From contig NZ_JAAQWN010000013.1 in NCBI RefSeq assembly GCF_012985465.1, forward strand, positions 98,299 through 162,298: DNA of 64,000 nt, written 5' to 3'. The DNA comes from Pseudomonas sp. WS 5079 (GTDB taxonomy: Bacteria; Pseudomonadota; Gammaproteobacteria; Pseudomonadales; Pseudomonadaceae). How positions within the stretch are numbered: position 1 is the stretch's first letter; the number at the start of each line of letters is the position of its first letter. This document shows positions 12,121-21,061 of the stretch, piece by piece. The notes beneath the pieces are model-generated. The model saw only the letters and a list, made by a program, of their open reading frames with translations, was not told where the DNA came from and made no database searches. The translations under genes and the position numbers were made by a program.

Positions 12121-12972
12121 ATGACTTCTGTGTTGTCCTCCACCCGGTTGCCTTGCGGCAACCGGGTTCTTGATTTGGCCCGTACCCACGTTATGGGCAT
12201 TCTCAACGTAACCCCTGATTCCTTTTCCGACGGTGGTCGCTTCAGCCAGCTGGACGCGGCTTTGCGTCATGCAGAGGCAATGGTGGCTGCGGGTGCGACC
12301 ATTATCGATGTCGGTGGTGAATCGACTCGGCCTGGAGCACGTGCTGTTTCCCCGCTGGAGGAGATGGAGCGTGTTGCGCCGATTGTCGAGCGAATCCATC
12401 GTGAGCTGGATGTCATCATCTCGGTAGATACCTCGACGCCCGCCGTCATGCGTGAGACCGCGCGACTCGGCGCGGGGCTGATCAACGATGTGCGCTCATT
12501 GCAGCGCGATGGTGCGCTGGATGCTGCTGCTGCCACCGGGTTGCCTGTGTGCCTAATGCATATGCTTGGCGAGCCCGGGACGATGCAGGACGCCCCGCAC
12601 TACGACAACCTGGTTGAAGAAGTGACGGAATTTCTGGTGAGTCGCATTGCCCAATGCGCCGTTGCAGGAATTGCACCTGAGCGGATCATTCTCGACCCGG
12701 GGTTTGGTTTTGCCAAAACCCTGCAGCACAACTTGAGCCTGTTCAAACATGTGGAGTCGCTGCATGCCCTTGGTCGCCCCCTGTTGGTTGGGGTGTCACG
12801 CAAGAGCATGATAGGCATGGCCTTGAATCGTCCCGTGGGCGAGCGCCTGTATGGCGGCCTGGCCCTCGCGGCGCTGGCCGTGGCCAAGGGGGCGCGCATT
12901 CTGCGGGTGCATGATGTGGCCGAGACAGTTGACGTAGTGCGGATGATCGAAGCGGTAGAATCAGCCGAATAA
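12121..12972 (+). CDS. folP: Dihydropteroate synthase
   Basis: FolP, 283 residues, condenses p-aminobenzoate with 6-hydroxymethyl-dihydropterin pyrophosphate in folate synthesis and is the sulfonamide target. The TIM-barrel signatures are clear: MGILNVTPDSFSDGG (about 22-36), GGESTRPGA, INDVRSLQRDG, and DPGFGFAKTLQHN. The C-terminal region RVHDVAETVDVVRM is typical. It follows ftsH by eight bases and precedes glmM by 16, an order conserved in gammaproteobacteria. Confidence 0.97.
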   Translation: MTSVLSSTRLPCGNRVLDLARTHVMGILNVTPDSFSDGGRFSQLDAALRHAEAMVAAGATIIDVGGESTRPGARAVSPLEEMERVAPIVERIHRELDVIISVDTSTPAVMRETARLGAGLINDVRSLQRDGALDAAAATGLPVCLMHMLGEPGTMQDAPHYDNLVEEVTEFLVSRIAQCAVAGIAPERIILDPGFGFAKTLQHNLSLFKHVESLHALGRPLLVGVSRKSMIGMALNRPVGERLYGGLALAALAVAKGARILRVHDVAETVDVVRMIEAVESAE

Positions 12973-12988
12973 GAATGATGGAGCACTT

Positions 12989-14326
12989 ATGACAAAGAAA
13001 TATTTTGGCACCGACGGTATTCGTGGTCGGGTCGGCGAATTCCCGATCACTCCGGATTTTATGCTCAAGCTGGGCTGGGCGGCCGGGATGGCCTTTCGCA
13101 GCATGGGCGCATGTCGCATCCTGGTCGGCAAGGACACGCGGATCTCCGGTTACATGTTCGAGTCTGCGCTGGAGGCGGGCCTGTCCGCTGCCGGGGCTGA
13201 TGTGATGTTGCTGGGGCCGATGCCTACGCCGGCGATCGCTTATCTGACGCGTACCTTCCACGCTGAAGCCGGGATTGTGATCAGCGCTTCGCACAATCCC
13301 CATGACGACAATGGCATCAAGTTTTTCTCGGGCCAGGGCACCAAGCTGCCGGACGAGATCGAACACATGATTGAAGAGCTGCTGGATGCGCCGATGACCG
13401 TCGTCGAGTCGAGCAAGCTGGGCAAGGTATCGCGGATCAACGACGCGTCGGGTCGTTATATCGAATTTTGCAAAAGCAGCGTGCCTACCAGCACCAATTT
13501 TGCCGGACTCAAGGTGGTCATCGACTGTGCCCACGGTGCCACCTACAAGGTCGCTCCCAGCGTATTCAAGGAATTGGGCGCCGAGGTCACCGTGCTGTCG
13601 GCTCAGCCTAACGGCCTGAACATCAACGACAACTGCGGTTCGACCCACATGGGGCAATTGCAGGCAGCGGTATTGGCCGAGCACGCGGACCTGGGTATCG
13701 CCTTCGATGGTGACGGTGATCGCGTGCTGATGGTCGATCATACCGGCGCCATCGTCGACGGTGACGACCTGCTGTTCATCATTGCCCGCGACCTGCATGA
13801 GCGTAACAAGCTCCAAGGCGGCGTCGTCGGTACCTTGATGAGTAACCTGGGGCTGGAGCTGGCCCTGGCCGACCTGGGGATCCCGTTCGTGCGCGCCAAT
13901 GTTGGCGACCGCTACGTGATTGCCGAGCTGCTGGAGCGCAACTGGGTGGTGGGTGGCGAGAATTCGGGCCATGTCGTGTGCTTCCAGCACACCACCACCG
14001 GTGATGCGATTATCGCGGCGCTGCAGGTACTATTGGCCCTGCGTCGCCGCGAAGAAAGCCTGGCCCAGGCGCGCCAGGCGCTACGCAAGTGCCCTCAAGT
14101 ATTGCTCAATGTGCGTTTCTCGGGTGGTGAAAACCCTATCGAGCACCCGGCGATCAAGGAAGCCTGTGAGCGCGTTACCGTCGCCATGGCGGGGCGTGGC
14201 CGGGTCTTGTTGCGCAAGTCGGGGACCGAGCCTTTGGTGCGTGTGATGGTTGAAGGCGATGACGAAACACAGGTTCGTGGCTACGCCGAAGAGCTGGCAA
14301 AACTGGTAACTGAAGTTTGCGCCTGA
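12989..14326 (+). CDS. glmM: Phosphoglucosamine mutase
   Basis: GlmM, 445 residues, interconverts glucosamine-6-phosphate and glucosamine-1-phosphate for UDP-GlcNAc, peptidoglycan and LPS. The active-site phosphoserine is Ser101 in SASHNPHDDNG, the magnesium loop is DGDGDR (about 240-246), the sugar-binding loop GGENSGH is near 322 and the phosphate-binding loop RKSGTEPLVRVM is near the C terminus. The start is MTKKYFGTDGIRG. It is in the ftsH-folP-glmM cluster. Confidence 0.98.
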   Translation: MTKKYFGTDGIRGRVGEFPITPDFMLKLGWAAGMAFRSMGACRILVGKDTRISGYMFESALEAGLSAAGADVMLLGPMPTPAIAYLTRTFHAEAGIVISASHNPHDDNGIKFFSGQGTKLPDEIEHMIEELLDAPMTVVESSKLGKVSRINDASGRYIEFCKSSVPTSTNFAGLKVVIDCAHGATYKVAPSVFKELGAEVTVLSAQPNGLNINDNCGSTHMGQLQAAVLAEHADLGIAFDGDGDRVLMVDHTGAIVDGDDLLFIIARDLHERNKLQGGVVGTLMSNLGLELALADLGIPFVRANVGDRYVIAELLERNWVVGGENSGHVVCFQHTTTGDAIIAALQVLLALRRREESLAQARQALRKCPQVLLNVRFSGGENPIEHPAIKEACERVTVAMAGRGRVLLRKSGTEPLVRVMVEGDDETQVRGYAEELAKLVTEVCA

Positions 14327-14392
14327 ATTCGGCTTGCCAGTGATGATGTGGTTGGGTAACATCTGCGCCCACTTTGACCGACGAGGTACAGC

Positions 14393-15148
14393 ATGCGTCG
14401 CACTATGGTAGCTGGTAACTGGAAGATGCACGGTACCCGCGCCAGTGTCGCTGAGCTGGTCAATGGCCTTCGTCACCTGGCTTTGCCAAGCGGTGTCGAT
14501 ATTGCGGTATTCCCGCCTTGCTTGCATATCAACCAAGTGGTTGATGGCTTGAAAGGCAAGTCGATCCAGGTCGGCGCGCAGAATTCCGCAGTAGAAGCCA
14601 TGCAGGGTGCGTTGACCGGTGAGATTGCACCGAGTCAGTTGGTTGATGCGGGTTGTTCCTATGTGCTTGTTGGGCACTCCGAGCGCCGTCAGATGATGGG
14701 CGAGCGGGATGGGACGCTCAACCGCAAGTTCGCGGCGGCACAGGCTTGTGGCTTGATTCCAGTGTTGTGCATAGGGGAAACCCTGGAGCAGCGTGAATCG
14801 GGCAAGACTCTTGAAGTTGTCTCGCGTCAGCTGGGCAGCATCATCGAGGAGCTGGGTGTTGGTGCATTTGCAAAGGCAGTGATTGCTTACGAGCCGGTCT
14901 GGGCCATTGGCACCGGGCTGACTGCTACACCGCAACAGGCGCAGGATGTGCATGCAGCCATCCGCGCGCAGTTGGCGGCAGAGAATTCTGAGGTCGCACA
15001 AGGTGTGCGGCTTCTATACGGCGGCAGCGTGAAGGCGGCCAATGCGGTCGAACTGTTCGGCATGCCGGATATCGATGGGGGGCTCATTGGTGGAGCTTCC
15101 CTGAATGCAGATGAGTTCGGTGCGATTTGTCGCGCCGCGGGAAACTGA
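14393..15148 (+). CDS. tpiA: Triosephosphate isomerase
   Basis: TpiA, 251 residues, interconverts dihydroxyacetone phosphate and glyceraldehyde-3-phosphate. The catalytic residues are present: the lysine of GNWKMHG (Lys11), His95 in VGHSERR and Glu167 in AYEPVWAIGTG; the phosphate-gripping loop ends with LYGGSVKAAN. It stands between glmM and secG; the secG ATG follows the stop by four bases. Confidence 0.98.
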   Translation: MRRTMVAGNWKMHGTRASVAELVNGLRHLALPSGVDIAVFPPCLHINQVVDGLKGKSIQVGAQNSAVEAMQGALTGEIAPSQLVDAGCSYVLVGHSERRQMMGERDGTLNRKFAAAQACGLIPVLCIGETLEQRESGKTLEVVSRQLGSIIEELGVGAFAKAVIAYEPVWAIGTGLTATPQQAQDVHAAIRAQLAAENSEVAQGVRLLYGGSVKAANAVELFGMPDIDGGLIGGASLNADEFGAICRAAGN

Positions 15149-15152
15149 GAAA

Positions 15153-15536
15153 ATGCTGGAAACAGTCGTAGTCGTTTTTCATCTGTTGGGTGCGCTGGGC
15201 GTTGTTGCCCTGGTATTGCTGCAACAGGGTAAAGGTGCGGACGCTGGTGCGTCTTTCGGGGCAGGTGCTTCAAATACTGTGTTCGGAAGCCAAGGTTCCT
15301 CTACCTTTCTTAGTAAGTTTACTGCTATACTTGCCGCCGGTTTCTTCATAACCAGCCTGGGGTTAGGTTACTTTGCTAAAGAGAAAGCTCATGTGCTGAC
15401 TCAAGCAGGTTTGCCAGATCCAGCAGTGTTGGAAGTGCCAAAAGCAAAACCGGCTTCTGATGATGTCCCGGTGCTTCAAGAGCAAAAGTCGGCTACTCCA
15501 GCGACTGACGTGCCTCCAGCTCAAGAGCAGAAGTAA
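15153..15536 (+). CDS. secG: Preprotein translocase subunit SecG
   Basis: SecG, 127 residues, is the small partner of the SecYEG translocon. Two membrane segments are visible (about 3-22 and 53-72), separated by the conserved loop QQGKGADAGASFGAGASNT. A low-complexity hydrophilic tail rich in Pro, Ala and Gln follows, as in other Pseudomonas SecG. The ATG at 15153 gives the family start MLETVVVVFHLLG; the upstream in-frame extension only overlaps tpiA. tRNA genes follow, as in E. coli. Confidence 0.96.
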   Translation: MLETVVVVFHLLGALGVVALVLLQQGKGADAGASFGAGASNTVFGSQGSSTFLSKFTAILAAGFFITSLGLGYFAKEKAHVLTQAGLPDPAVLEVPKAKPASDDVPVLQEQKSATPATDVPPAQEQK

Positions 15537-15557
15537 GAAGGTTGTAAACGCTGTATT

Positions 15558-15643
15558 GCCGAGGTGGTGGAATTGGTAGACACGCAACCTTGAGGTGGTT
15601 GTGCCCATAGGGTGTAGGGGTTCGAGTCCCCTTCTCGGTACCA
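15558..15643 (+). tRNA. tRNA-Leu (anticodon GAG)
   Basis: A complete 86-base class II tRNA with encoded CCA. The acceptor stem begins GCCGAGG and pairs with TCTCGGT; the anticodon stem CAACC/GGTTG holds loop TTGAGGT, so the anticodon is GAG (leucine CUC/CUU). A long variable arm and the T-arm AGGGG/CCCCT with loop TTCGAGT are present. It lies between secG and the initiator tRNA, the same order as leuU and metY in E. coli. Confidence 0.97.
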
Positions 15644-15654
15644 ATTATCAGGAG

Positions 15655-15677
15655 AGCCCGCTGTTGCGGGCTTTCTT
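15655..15677 (+). terminator. Terminator after tRNA-Leu
   Basis: The stem GCCCGC (15656-15661) and GCGGGC (15666-15671) with loop TGTT is followed by TTTCTT. It is a short intrinsic terminator between the two tRNA genes. Confidence 0.75.
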
Positions 15678-15739
15678 GTAGGTGGAAGGTTACATTGACC
15701 CTGTAAGGGATCGGTCGTATACTTCCGCCCCAGCTTTGT

Positions 15740-15816
<77 letters not shown>

Positions 15817-15826
15817 GTTTTAGCGG

Positions 15827-15849
15827 AGCCCCTTTTAAGGGGCTTTTTG
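15827..15849 (+). terminator. Terminator after tRNA-fMet
   Basis: AGCCCCTT (15827-15834) pairs with AAGGGGCT (15837-15844) and is followed by a T-run to 15848. It would end or attenuate transcription before rimP. Confidence 0.8.
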
Positions 15850-15865
15850 TTAGCTGGACACTTTC

Positions 15866-15917
15866 AACGCCGCTGTTCGACGGCGTTTCAAGGATGGGCG
15901 TTTCGCCCATTTTTTTA
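15866..15917 (+). terminator. Two further hairpins in the rimP leader, the second with a T-run
   Basis: AACGCCG/CGGCGTT (15866-15872 and 15881-15887) forms one stem. ATGGGCG/CGCCCAT (15894-15900 and 15904-15910) forms a second, followed by an eight-base T-rich tract. With the terminator after tRNA-fMet this gives stacked terminators ahead of rimP-nusA. The nusA operon of E. coli is autoregulated through leader termination; a similar role here is inferred. Confidence 0.65.
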
Positions 15918-15956
15918 TTTTGCACAGCATGCACATACATGCACGAGGGGGTTCAG

Positions 15957-16415
15957 GTGTCGAGCAAGCTAGAAGAGTTGCAGGCCTTGCTGGCCCCGGT
16001 GGTCGTGGCCCTAGGCTATGAATGCTGGGGTATTGAGTTTTCGGCTCAAGGTCGCCACTCAATGTTGCGCGTTTATATCGATAAAGAGGGCGGCGTGCTG
16101 GTGGACGATTGTGCCATCGTCAGCCGTCAGATCAGCGGTGTCCTGGATGTTGAAGATCCGATCGCCGTTGAATACACCCTCGAAGTTTCCTCGCCAGGCA
16201 TGGAACGCCCACTGTTCACTATTGAGCAGTTTGCTAAATATGCCGGTGAACAAGTGAAGATCAAGCTGCGATCTCCTTTTGAAGGGCGACGCAACTTTCA
16301 GGGCCTTCTGCGCGGTGTAGAAGAACAGGATGTAGTGGTGCAGGTAGAAGACCACGAGTTCCTGTTGCCGATCGATATGATCGACAAGGCCAACATTATT
16401 CCCAGTTTTGACTGA
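15957..16415 (+). CDS. rimP: Ribosome maturation factor RimP
   Basis: RimP, 152 residues, assists 30S subunit maturation. The N-terminal alpha/beta domain has GYECWGIEF and the VSSPGMERPLFT motif; the C-terminal Sm-like domain includes FQGLLRG. The start is GTG at 15957 with GAGGGGG five bases upstream; the in-frame ATG at 15894 lies inside a terminator stem and is rejected. It is the first protein gene of the rimP-nusA-infB operon. Confidence 0.95.
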   Translation: MSSKLEELQALLAPVVVALGYECWGIEFSAQGRHSMLRVYIDKEGGVLVDDCAIVSRQISGVLDVEDPIAVEYTLEVSSPGMERPLFTIEQFAKYAGEQVKIKLRSPFEGRRNFQGLLRGVEEQDVVVQVEDHEFLLPIDMIDKANIIPSFD

Positions 16416-16474
16416 GACGTGCCAGAAACTGCGGATCCCGCGGATCCAATGGCTTGCGAAAGGCGAGGCGTACG

Positions 16475-17956
16475 ATGAGCAAAGAAGTACTGCTGGTTGT
16501 TGAGTCGGTATCCAATGAAAAGGGCGTACCGGCTAACGTGATTTTTGAAGCGCTGGAGTTGGCCCTGGCCACTGCTACCAAAAAGCGTTTTGAAGACGAA
16601 GTTGATCTGCGTGTGGAAATCAACCGCCACACCGGAGCCTATGAGACTTTCCGTCGCTGGACAGTCGTCGAAGAAGCCGATCTTGATGATCCGGCCATCG
16701 AAACCTGGCCAAGCAAGGTTGCGCAAACGCATCCTGGTGCCCAGGTGGGTGACGTCGTCGAGGAAAAGATCGAGTCCATCGAGTTCGGCCGCATCGCTGC
16801 ACAGACTGCCAAGCAAGTCATCGTGCAAAAGGTCCGCGAAGCCGAGCGCGCTCAAGTCGTTGACGCCTATCGCGAGCGCCTGGGGGAAATCATCTCCGGC
16901 ACCGTGAAGAAAGTGACCCGCGACAACGTGATCGTCGACCTGGGTAACAACGCTGAAGCGTTGCTGGCCCGTGAAGACATCATTTCTCGCGAAACCTTCC
17001 GTGTTGGCGTGCGCTTGCGTGCGCTGCTCAAGGAAATCCGCACCGAGAACCGTGGCCCTCAACTGATCCTGTCGCGTACTGCGCCGGAAATGTTGATCGA
17101 GCTGTTCCGTATCGAAGTGCCGGAAATTGCCGAAGGCCTGATCGAAGTGATGGCTGCGTCCCGCGACCCGGGTTCGCGCGCCAAGATCGCGGTCCGCTCC
17201 AAGGACAAACGCATCGACCCGCAGGGCGCTTGCATTGGTATGCGCGGTTCGCGCGTCCAGGCGGTGTCGGGCGAATTGGGCGGTGAGCGTGTGGATATCG
17301 TGCTGTGGGACGATAACCCGGCGCAGTTCGTGATCAACGCCATGTCCCCGGCCGAAGTCGCGGCAATTATTGTTGACGAAGATGCCCATGCAATGGACAT
17401 CGCCGTTGGCGCAGACAATCTGGCCCAGGCCATCGGTCGCGGTGGTCAGAACGTGCGTCTGGCCAGCCAGTTGACTGGCTGGACCCTGAACGTCATGACC
17501 GAATCGGACATCCAGGCTAAGCAGCAAGCAGAAACCGGCGACATCCTGCGCAACTTCATCGACGAGCTGGAAGTCGACGAAGACCTGGCACAGGTGCTGG
17601 TAGATGAAGGCTTTACCAGCCTGGAAGAGATTGCCTACGTACCGGTGGAGGAAATGCTCAACATCGACGGCTTTGACGAAGACACCGTCAACGAGCTTCG
17701 CGCTCGGGCCAAGGATCGCTTGTTGACTAAAGCCATCGCTACTGAGGAAAAGCTGGCAGACGCCCATCCGGCCGAAGACCTGCTCTCGCTTGAGGGTATG
17801 GACAAGGATTTGGCGATGGAACTGGCGGTGCGCGGCGTAATTACCCGCGAAGACCTGGCCGAGCAGTCTATTGACGACCTGCTCGACATCGACGGCATTG
17901 ACGATGATCGTGCCGGCAAGTTGATCATGGCCGCCCGAGCCCATTGGTTCGAGTAA
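16475..17956 (+). CDS. nusA: Transcription termination/antitermination factor NusA
   Basis: NusA, 493 residues, binds RNA polymerase and nascent RNA, modulating pausing, termination and rRNA antitermination. Domains in order: N-terminal polymerase-binding domain, S1 domain (about 135-200), two KH domains (IGMRGSRVQAV and AIGRGGQNVRLA), and two acidic repeat domains in the last 130 residues. The ATG at 16475 gives the canonical MSKEVLLVVESVSNEK; the upstream extension is unlikely. infB follows after 27 bases. Confidence 0.98.
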   Translation: MSKEVLLVVESVSNEKGVPANVIFEALELALATATKKRFEDEVDLRVEINRHTGAYETFRRWTVVEEADLDDPAIETWPSKVAQTHPGAQVGDVVEEKIESIEFGRIAAQTAKQVIVQKVREAERAQVVDAYRERLGEIISGTVKKVTRDNVIVDLGNNAEALLAREDIISRETFRVGVRLRALLKEIRTENRGPQLILSRTAPEMLIELFRIEVPEIAEGLIEVMAASRDPGSRAKIAVRSKDKRIDPQGACIGMRGSRVQAVSGELGGERVDIVLWDDNPAQFVINAMSPAEVAAIIVDEDAHAMDIAVGADNLAQAIGRGGQNVRLASQLTGWTLNVMTESDIQAKQQAETGDILRNFIDELEVDEDLAQVLVDEGFTSLEEIAYVPVEEMLNIDGFDEDTVNELRARAKDRLLTKAIATEEKLADAHPAEDLLSLEGMDKDLAMELAVRGVITREDLAEQSIDDLLDIDGIDDDRAGKLIMAARAHWFE

Positions 17957-17983
17957 TTAGGCGCGGCCTGAGGAGAGAAGTGC

Positions 17984-20503
17984 ATGACGCAAGTCACGGT
18001 GAAACAACTGGCCGATGAGGTCAAAACACCGGTAGAGCGCCTGTTGCAGCAGATGCGTGAGGCAGGTCTGCCGCACACCGCCGCCGAGGAACATGTGAGC
18101 GACAGTGAGAAGCAATCGTTGCTGACTCACTTGAAAAGCAGCCACAAGGCGAAAGTGGAAGAACCGCGCAAGATTACATTGCAGCGCAAAACAACCAGCA
18201 CCCTGCGGGTGGCTGGTAGCAAAAGCATCAGCGTTGAAGTGCGTAAGAAGAAAGTCTTCGTACAGCGCAGCCCGGAAGAAATCGAAGCCGAGCGCAAACG
18301 CGAGATGGACGAACGTCGCGCAGTAGAAAATGCTGCACGTCAGAAGGCTGAAGAAGAAGCCAAGCGTCGCGCCGAAGAAGAAGCGCGTCGCCAGCCTGCT
18401 GCTGCGCAATCCGCTACTGATGCAGTCGCCGCTCCTGCCGCGCCTGTTGAAGCTGTGCGTGAGGCCGCTCCTGTTGCCGCCGCACCTGCTCCTGCAGCCG
18501 ACGCTCGCAAGCGCGACGAACCTCGTCGTCCGGACAAGCCACGCGCAGACGATAACAATCGTCGCGGCAGTGGTGATGGTGAGCGCAAAAACGCTCCACA
18601 TCGTGCTTCGGTCAAAGAGAAAGCGCCTGCTCCACGCGTTGCGCCACGTACTACCGACGAAGAAAGCGATGGCTTCCGTCGTGGTGGTCGCGGCAAGGCC
18701 AAGCTGAAGAAACGCAACGCCCACGGTTTCCAGAGCCCAACCGGCCCTGTCGTGCGTGAAGTGAAGATCGGCGAGACCATCACTGTGGGCGATCTGGCCC
18801 AGCAGATGTCGGTCAAGGCTGCTGAAATCATCAAGTTCATGTTCAAGCTGGGTACTCCGGCCACCATCAACCAGGTACTGGACCAGGAAACTGCCCAACT
18901 GGTTGCTGAGGAGCTGGGCCACAAAGTGACCCTGGTCAGCGACACCGCCCTGGAAGATTCCCTGGCCGAGTCCCTGAAGTTTGAAGGTGAGGCAGTTTCC
19001 CGTGCGCCAGTCGTGACCGTAATGGGCCACGTTGACCATGGTAAGACTTCCCTGCTCGACTACATCCGTCGTGCCAAGGTTGCAGCGGGCGAAGCCGGCG
19101 GCATCACCCAGCACATCGGTGCCTACCACGTTGAAACCGACCGTGGCATGGTGACGTTCCTCGATACCCCAGGTCACGCCGCGTTTACCGCAATGCGTGC
19201 CCGTGGTGCCAAGGCGACCGACATCGTGATCCTGGTGGTTGCAGCGGACGACGGCGTAATGCCACAAACCATCGAAGCCGTTCAGCATGCCAAGGCTGCT
19301 GGTGTGCCGCTGGTGGTTGCAGTGAACAAAATCGACAAGCCGGGCGCCGATCTCGATCGCATCCGTAGCGAACTGTCGGTTCACGGCGTGACATCCGAAG
19401 AGTGGGGTGGCGACACTCCATTCGTACCGGTCTCGGCGAAGATGGGTACCGGCGTTGACGAACTGCTCGAAGCAGTCCTGTTGCAAGCCGAAGTCCTGGA
19501 ACTGACCGCTACGCCATCGGCTCCTGGCCGTGGTGTCGTGGTTGAATCGCGCCTCGACAAGGGTCGTGGCCCGGTTGCGACCGTGCTGGTTCAAGACGGT
19601 ACCCTGCGCCAAGGCGACATGGTCCTGGTCGGTTCGAACTACGGCCGTGTACGTGCCATGCTCGACGAGAACGGCAAGCCAATCAAGGAAGCAGGTCCTG
19701 CTATCCCGGTCGAGATTCTCGGCCTGGACGGTACCCCGGACGCTGGCGACGAGATGAGCGTAGTTGCCGACGAGAAGAAAGCCCGTGAAGTGGCTCTGTT
19801 CCGTCAAGGCAAGTTCCGCGAAGTCAAGCTGGCCCGTGCTCACGCCGGCAAGCTGGAAAACATCTTCGAGAACATGGGCCAGGAAGAGAAGAAGACGCTT
19901 AACATCGTCCTCAAATCTGACGTCCGTGGTTCCCTCGAAGCGTTGAACGGCGCCTTGAACGGCCTGGGTAACGACGAAGTGCAAGTGCGTGTTGTCGGTG
20001 GCGGTGTCGGTGGTATCACCGAATCCGATGCCAACCTGGCACTGGCCTCCAACGCTGTACTGTTCGGCTTCAACGTGCGTGCCGATGCTGGCGCACGGAA
20101 GATCGTCGAGCAGGAAGGCCTGGACATGCGTTACTACAACGTCATCTACGACATCATCGAAGACGTCAAGAAAGCCCTTACCGGCATGCTTGGCAGTGAC
20201 GTGCGGGAAAATATCCTGGGTGTTGCCGAAGTGCGTGACGTGTTCCGTTCGCCGAAGTTCGGCGCGATCGCCGGTTGCATGGTTATCGAAGGTACTGTGC
20301 ACCGTAACCGTCCAATCCGTGTACTGCGTGAAGACATCGTTATCTTCGAAGGCGAGCTGGAATCCCTGCGCCGCTTCAAGGATGACGCTTCCGAAGTACG
20401 TGCCGGCATGGAATGCGGTATCGGCGTCAAGAGCTACAACGACGTCAAGCCTGGCGACAAGATCGAAGTCTACGAGAAGGTCCAGGTTGCTCGCAGCCTC
20501 TAA
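17984..20503 (+). CDS. infB: Translation initiation factor IF-2
   Basis: IF-2, 839 residues, is the GTPase that places fMet-tRNA on the 30S subunit and promotes subunit joining. It has a short N-terminal IF2 domain, a long charged Ala/Glu/Arg-rich and Pro/Ala-rich linker (about 50-250), a second IF2N domain, and the G domain with GHVDHGKT at 348-355, DTPGHAAF and NKIDKPGA. C-terminal EF-Tu-like domain 2, domain 3 and the fMet-tRNA-binding domain follow. Length is normal. A hairpin separates it from rbfA. Confidence 0.98.
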   Translation: MTQVTVKQLADEVKTPVERLLQQMREAGLPHTAAEEHVSDSEKQSLLTHLKSSHKAKVEEPRKITLQRKTTSTLRVAGSKSISVEVRKKKVFVQRSPEEIEAERKREMDERRAVENAARQKAEEEAKRRAEEEARRQPAAAQSATDAVAAPAAPVEAVREAAPVAAAPAPAADARKRDEPRRPDKPRADDNNRRGSGDGERKNAPHRASVKEKAPAPRVAPRTTDEESDGFRRGGRGKAKLKKRNAHGFQSPTGPVVREVKIGETITVGDLAQQMSVKAAEIIKFMFKLGTPATINQVLDQETAQLVAEELGHKVTLVSDTALEDSLAESLKFEGEAVSRAPVVTVMGHVDHGKTSLLDYIRRAKVAAGEAGGITQHIGAYHVETDRGMVTFLDTPGHAAFTAMRARGAKATDIVILVVAADDGVMPQTIEAVQHAKAAGVPLVVAVNKIDKPGADLDRIRSELSVHGVTSEEWGGDTPFVPVSAKMGTGVDELLEAVLLQAEVLELTATPSAPGRGVVVESRLDKGRGPVATVLVQDGTLRQGDMVLVGSNYGRVRAMLDENGKPIKEAGPAIPVEILGLDGTPDAGDEMSVVADEKKAREVALFRQGKFREVKLARAHAGKLENIFENMGQEEKKTLNIVLKSDVRGSLEALNGALNGLGNDEVQVRVVGGGVGGITESDANLALASNAVLFGFNVRADAGARKIVEQEGLDMRYYNVIYDIIEDVKKALTGMLGSDVRENILGVAEVRDVFRSPKFGAIAGCMVIEGTVHRNRPIRVLREDIVIFEGELESLRRFKDDASEVRAGMECGIGVKSYNDVKPGDKIEVYEKVQVARSL

Positions 20504-20574
20504 CTCGCGCACTTCAGGAGCCACGCCGCGTGTGGGCATGCAAATGTCCCGCGCAGTGTCCGGACTCTAAACGC

Positions 20575-20608
20575 AACGCCCGGTCTGGCTTTTGTCAGGC
20601 CGGGCGTT
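20575..20608 (+). terminator. Terminator-like hairpin between infB and rbfA
   Basis: A 12-bp stem with one G-U pair (20575-20586 with 20597-20608) closes a ten-base loop. Only TTT follows before GCC, so termination would be partial. It separates nusA-infB from rbfA-truB. Confidence 0.55.
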
Positions 20609-20662
20609 TGCCGCTTTCAGACCCCACGGGTTTCACCGTGTGGCAGTAACAGGTAACAAGAC

Positions 20663-21058
20663 ATGGCAAAAGAATACAGCCGTACCCAACGTATCGGCGA
20701 TCAGATGCAGCGCGAGCTGGCCCAACTGATCCGTCGCGAAGTCAAAGACCCGCGCGTTGGCCTGGTCACCATTACCGCTGTTGAAGTGAGCCGTGACGTT
20801 GGTCACGCGAAGATCTTCATCACCGTGATGGGCCAGGACAACAGCGAAGAGATCGCGCAAAGCATCAAGGTGCTCAACTCTGCCGCAGGCTTCCTGCGCA
20901 TGCAGTTGGCCCGTGAGATGAAGCTGCGCAGCGTGCCCCAGTTGCACTTCCACTACGACGAAAGTGTCGTGCGTGGTGCGCACCTGTCGGCCCTGATCGA
21001 GCGTGCCGTGGCTGAAGACAATCAGCATCCGTCCACACCTGAAGACGCCAAGGAGTAA
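20663..21058 (+). CDS. rbfA: 30S ribosome-binding factor RbfA
   Basis: RbfA, 131 residues, is a KH-fold protein that binds the 30S subunit during 16S rRNA 5'-end maturation. The N terminus RTQRIGDQMQRELAQLIRREVKDPRVG is typical, as are VSRDVGHAKIFITV and the central LNSAAGFLRMQLAREMKLRSVP motif. truB begins three bases after its stop. Confidence 0.96.
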   Translation: MAKEYSRTQRIGDQMQRELAQLIRREVKDPRVGLVTITAVEVSRDVGHAKIFITVMGQDNSEEIAQSIKVLNSAAGFLRMQLAREMKLRSVPQLHFHYDESVVRGAHLSALIERAVAEDNQHPSTPEDAKE

Positions 21059-21061
21059 GCG

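Noticed and set aside
16298..20539. Long minus-strand open frames opposite nusA and infB (548 and 860 codons)
   Set aside because: They mirror the codon pattern of the real high-GC genes, resemble no protein family and overlap the whole of well-identified genes.
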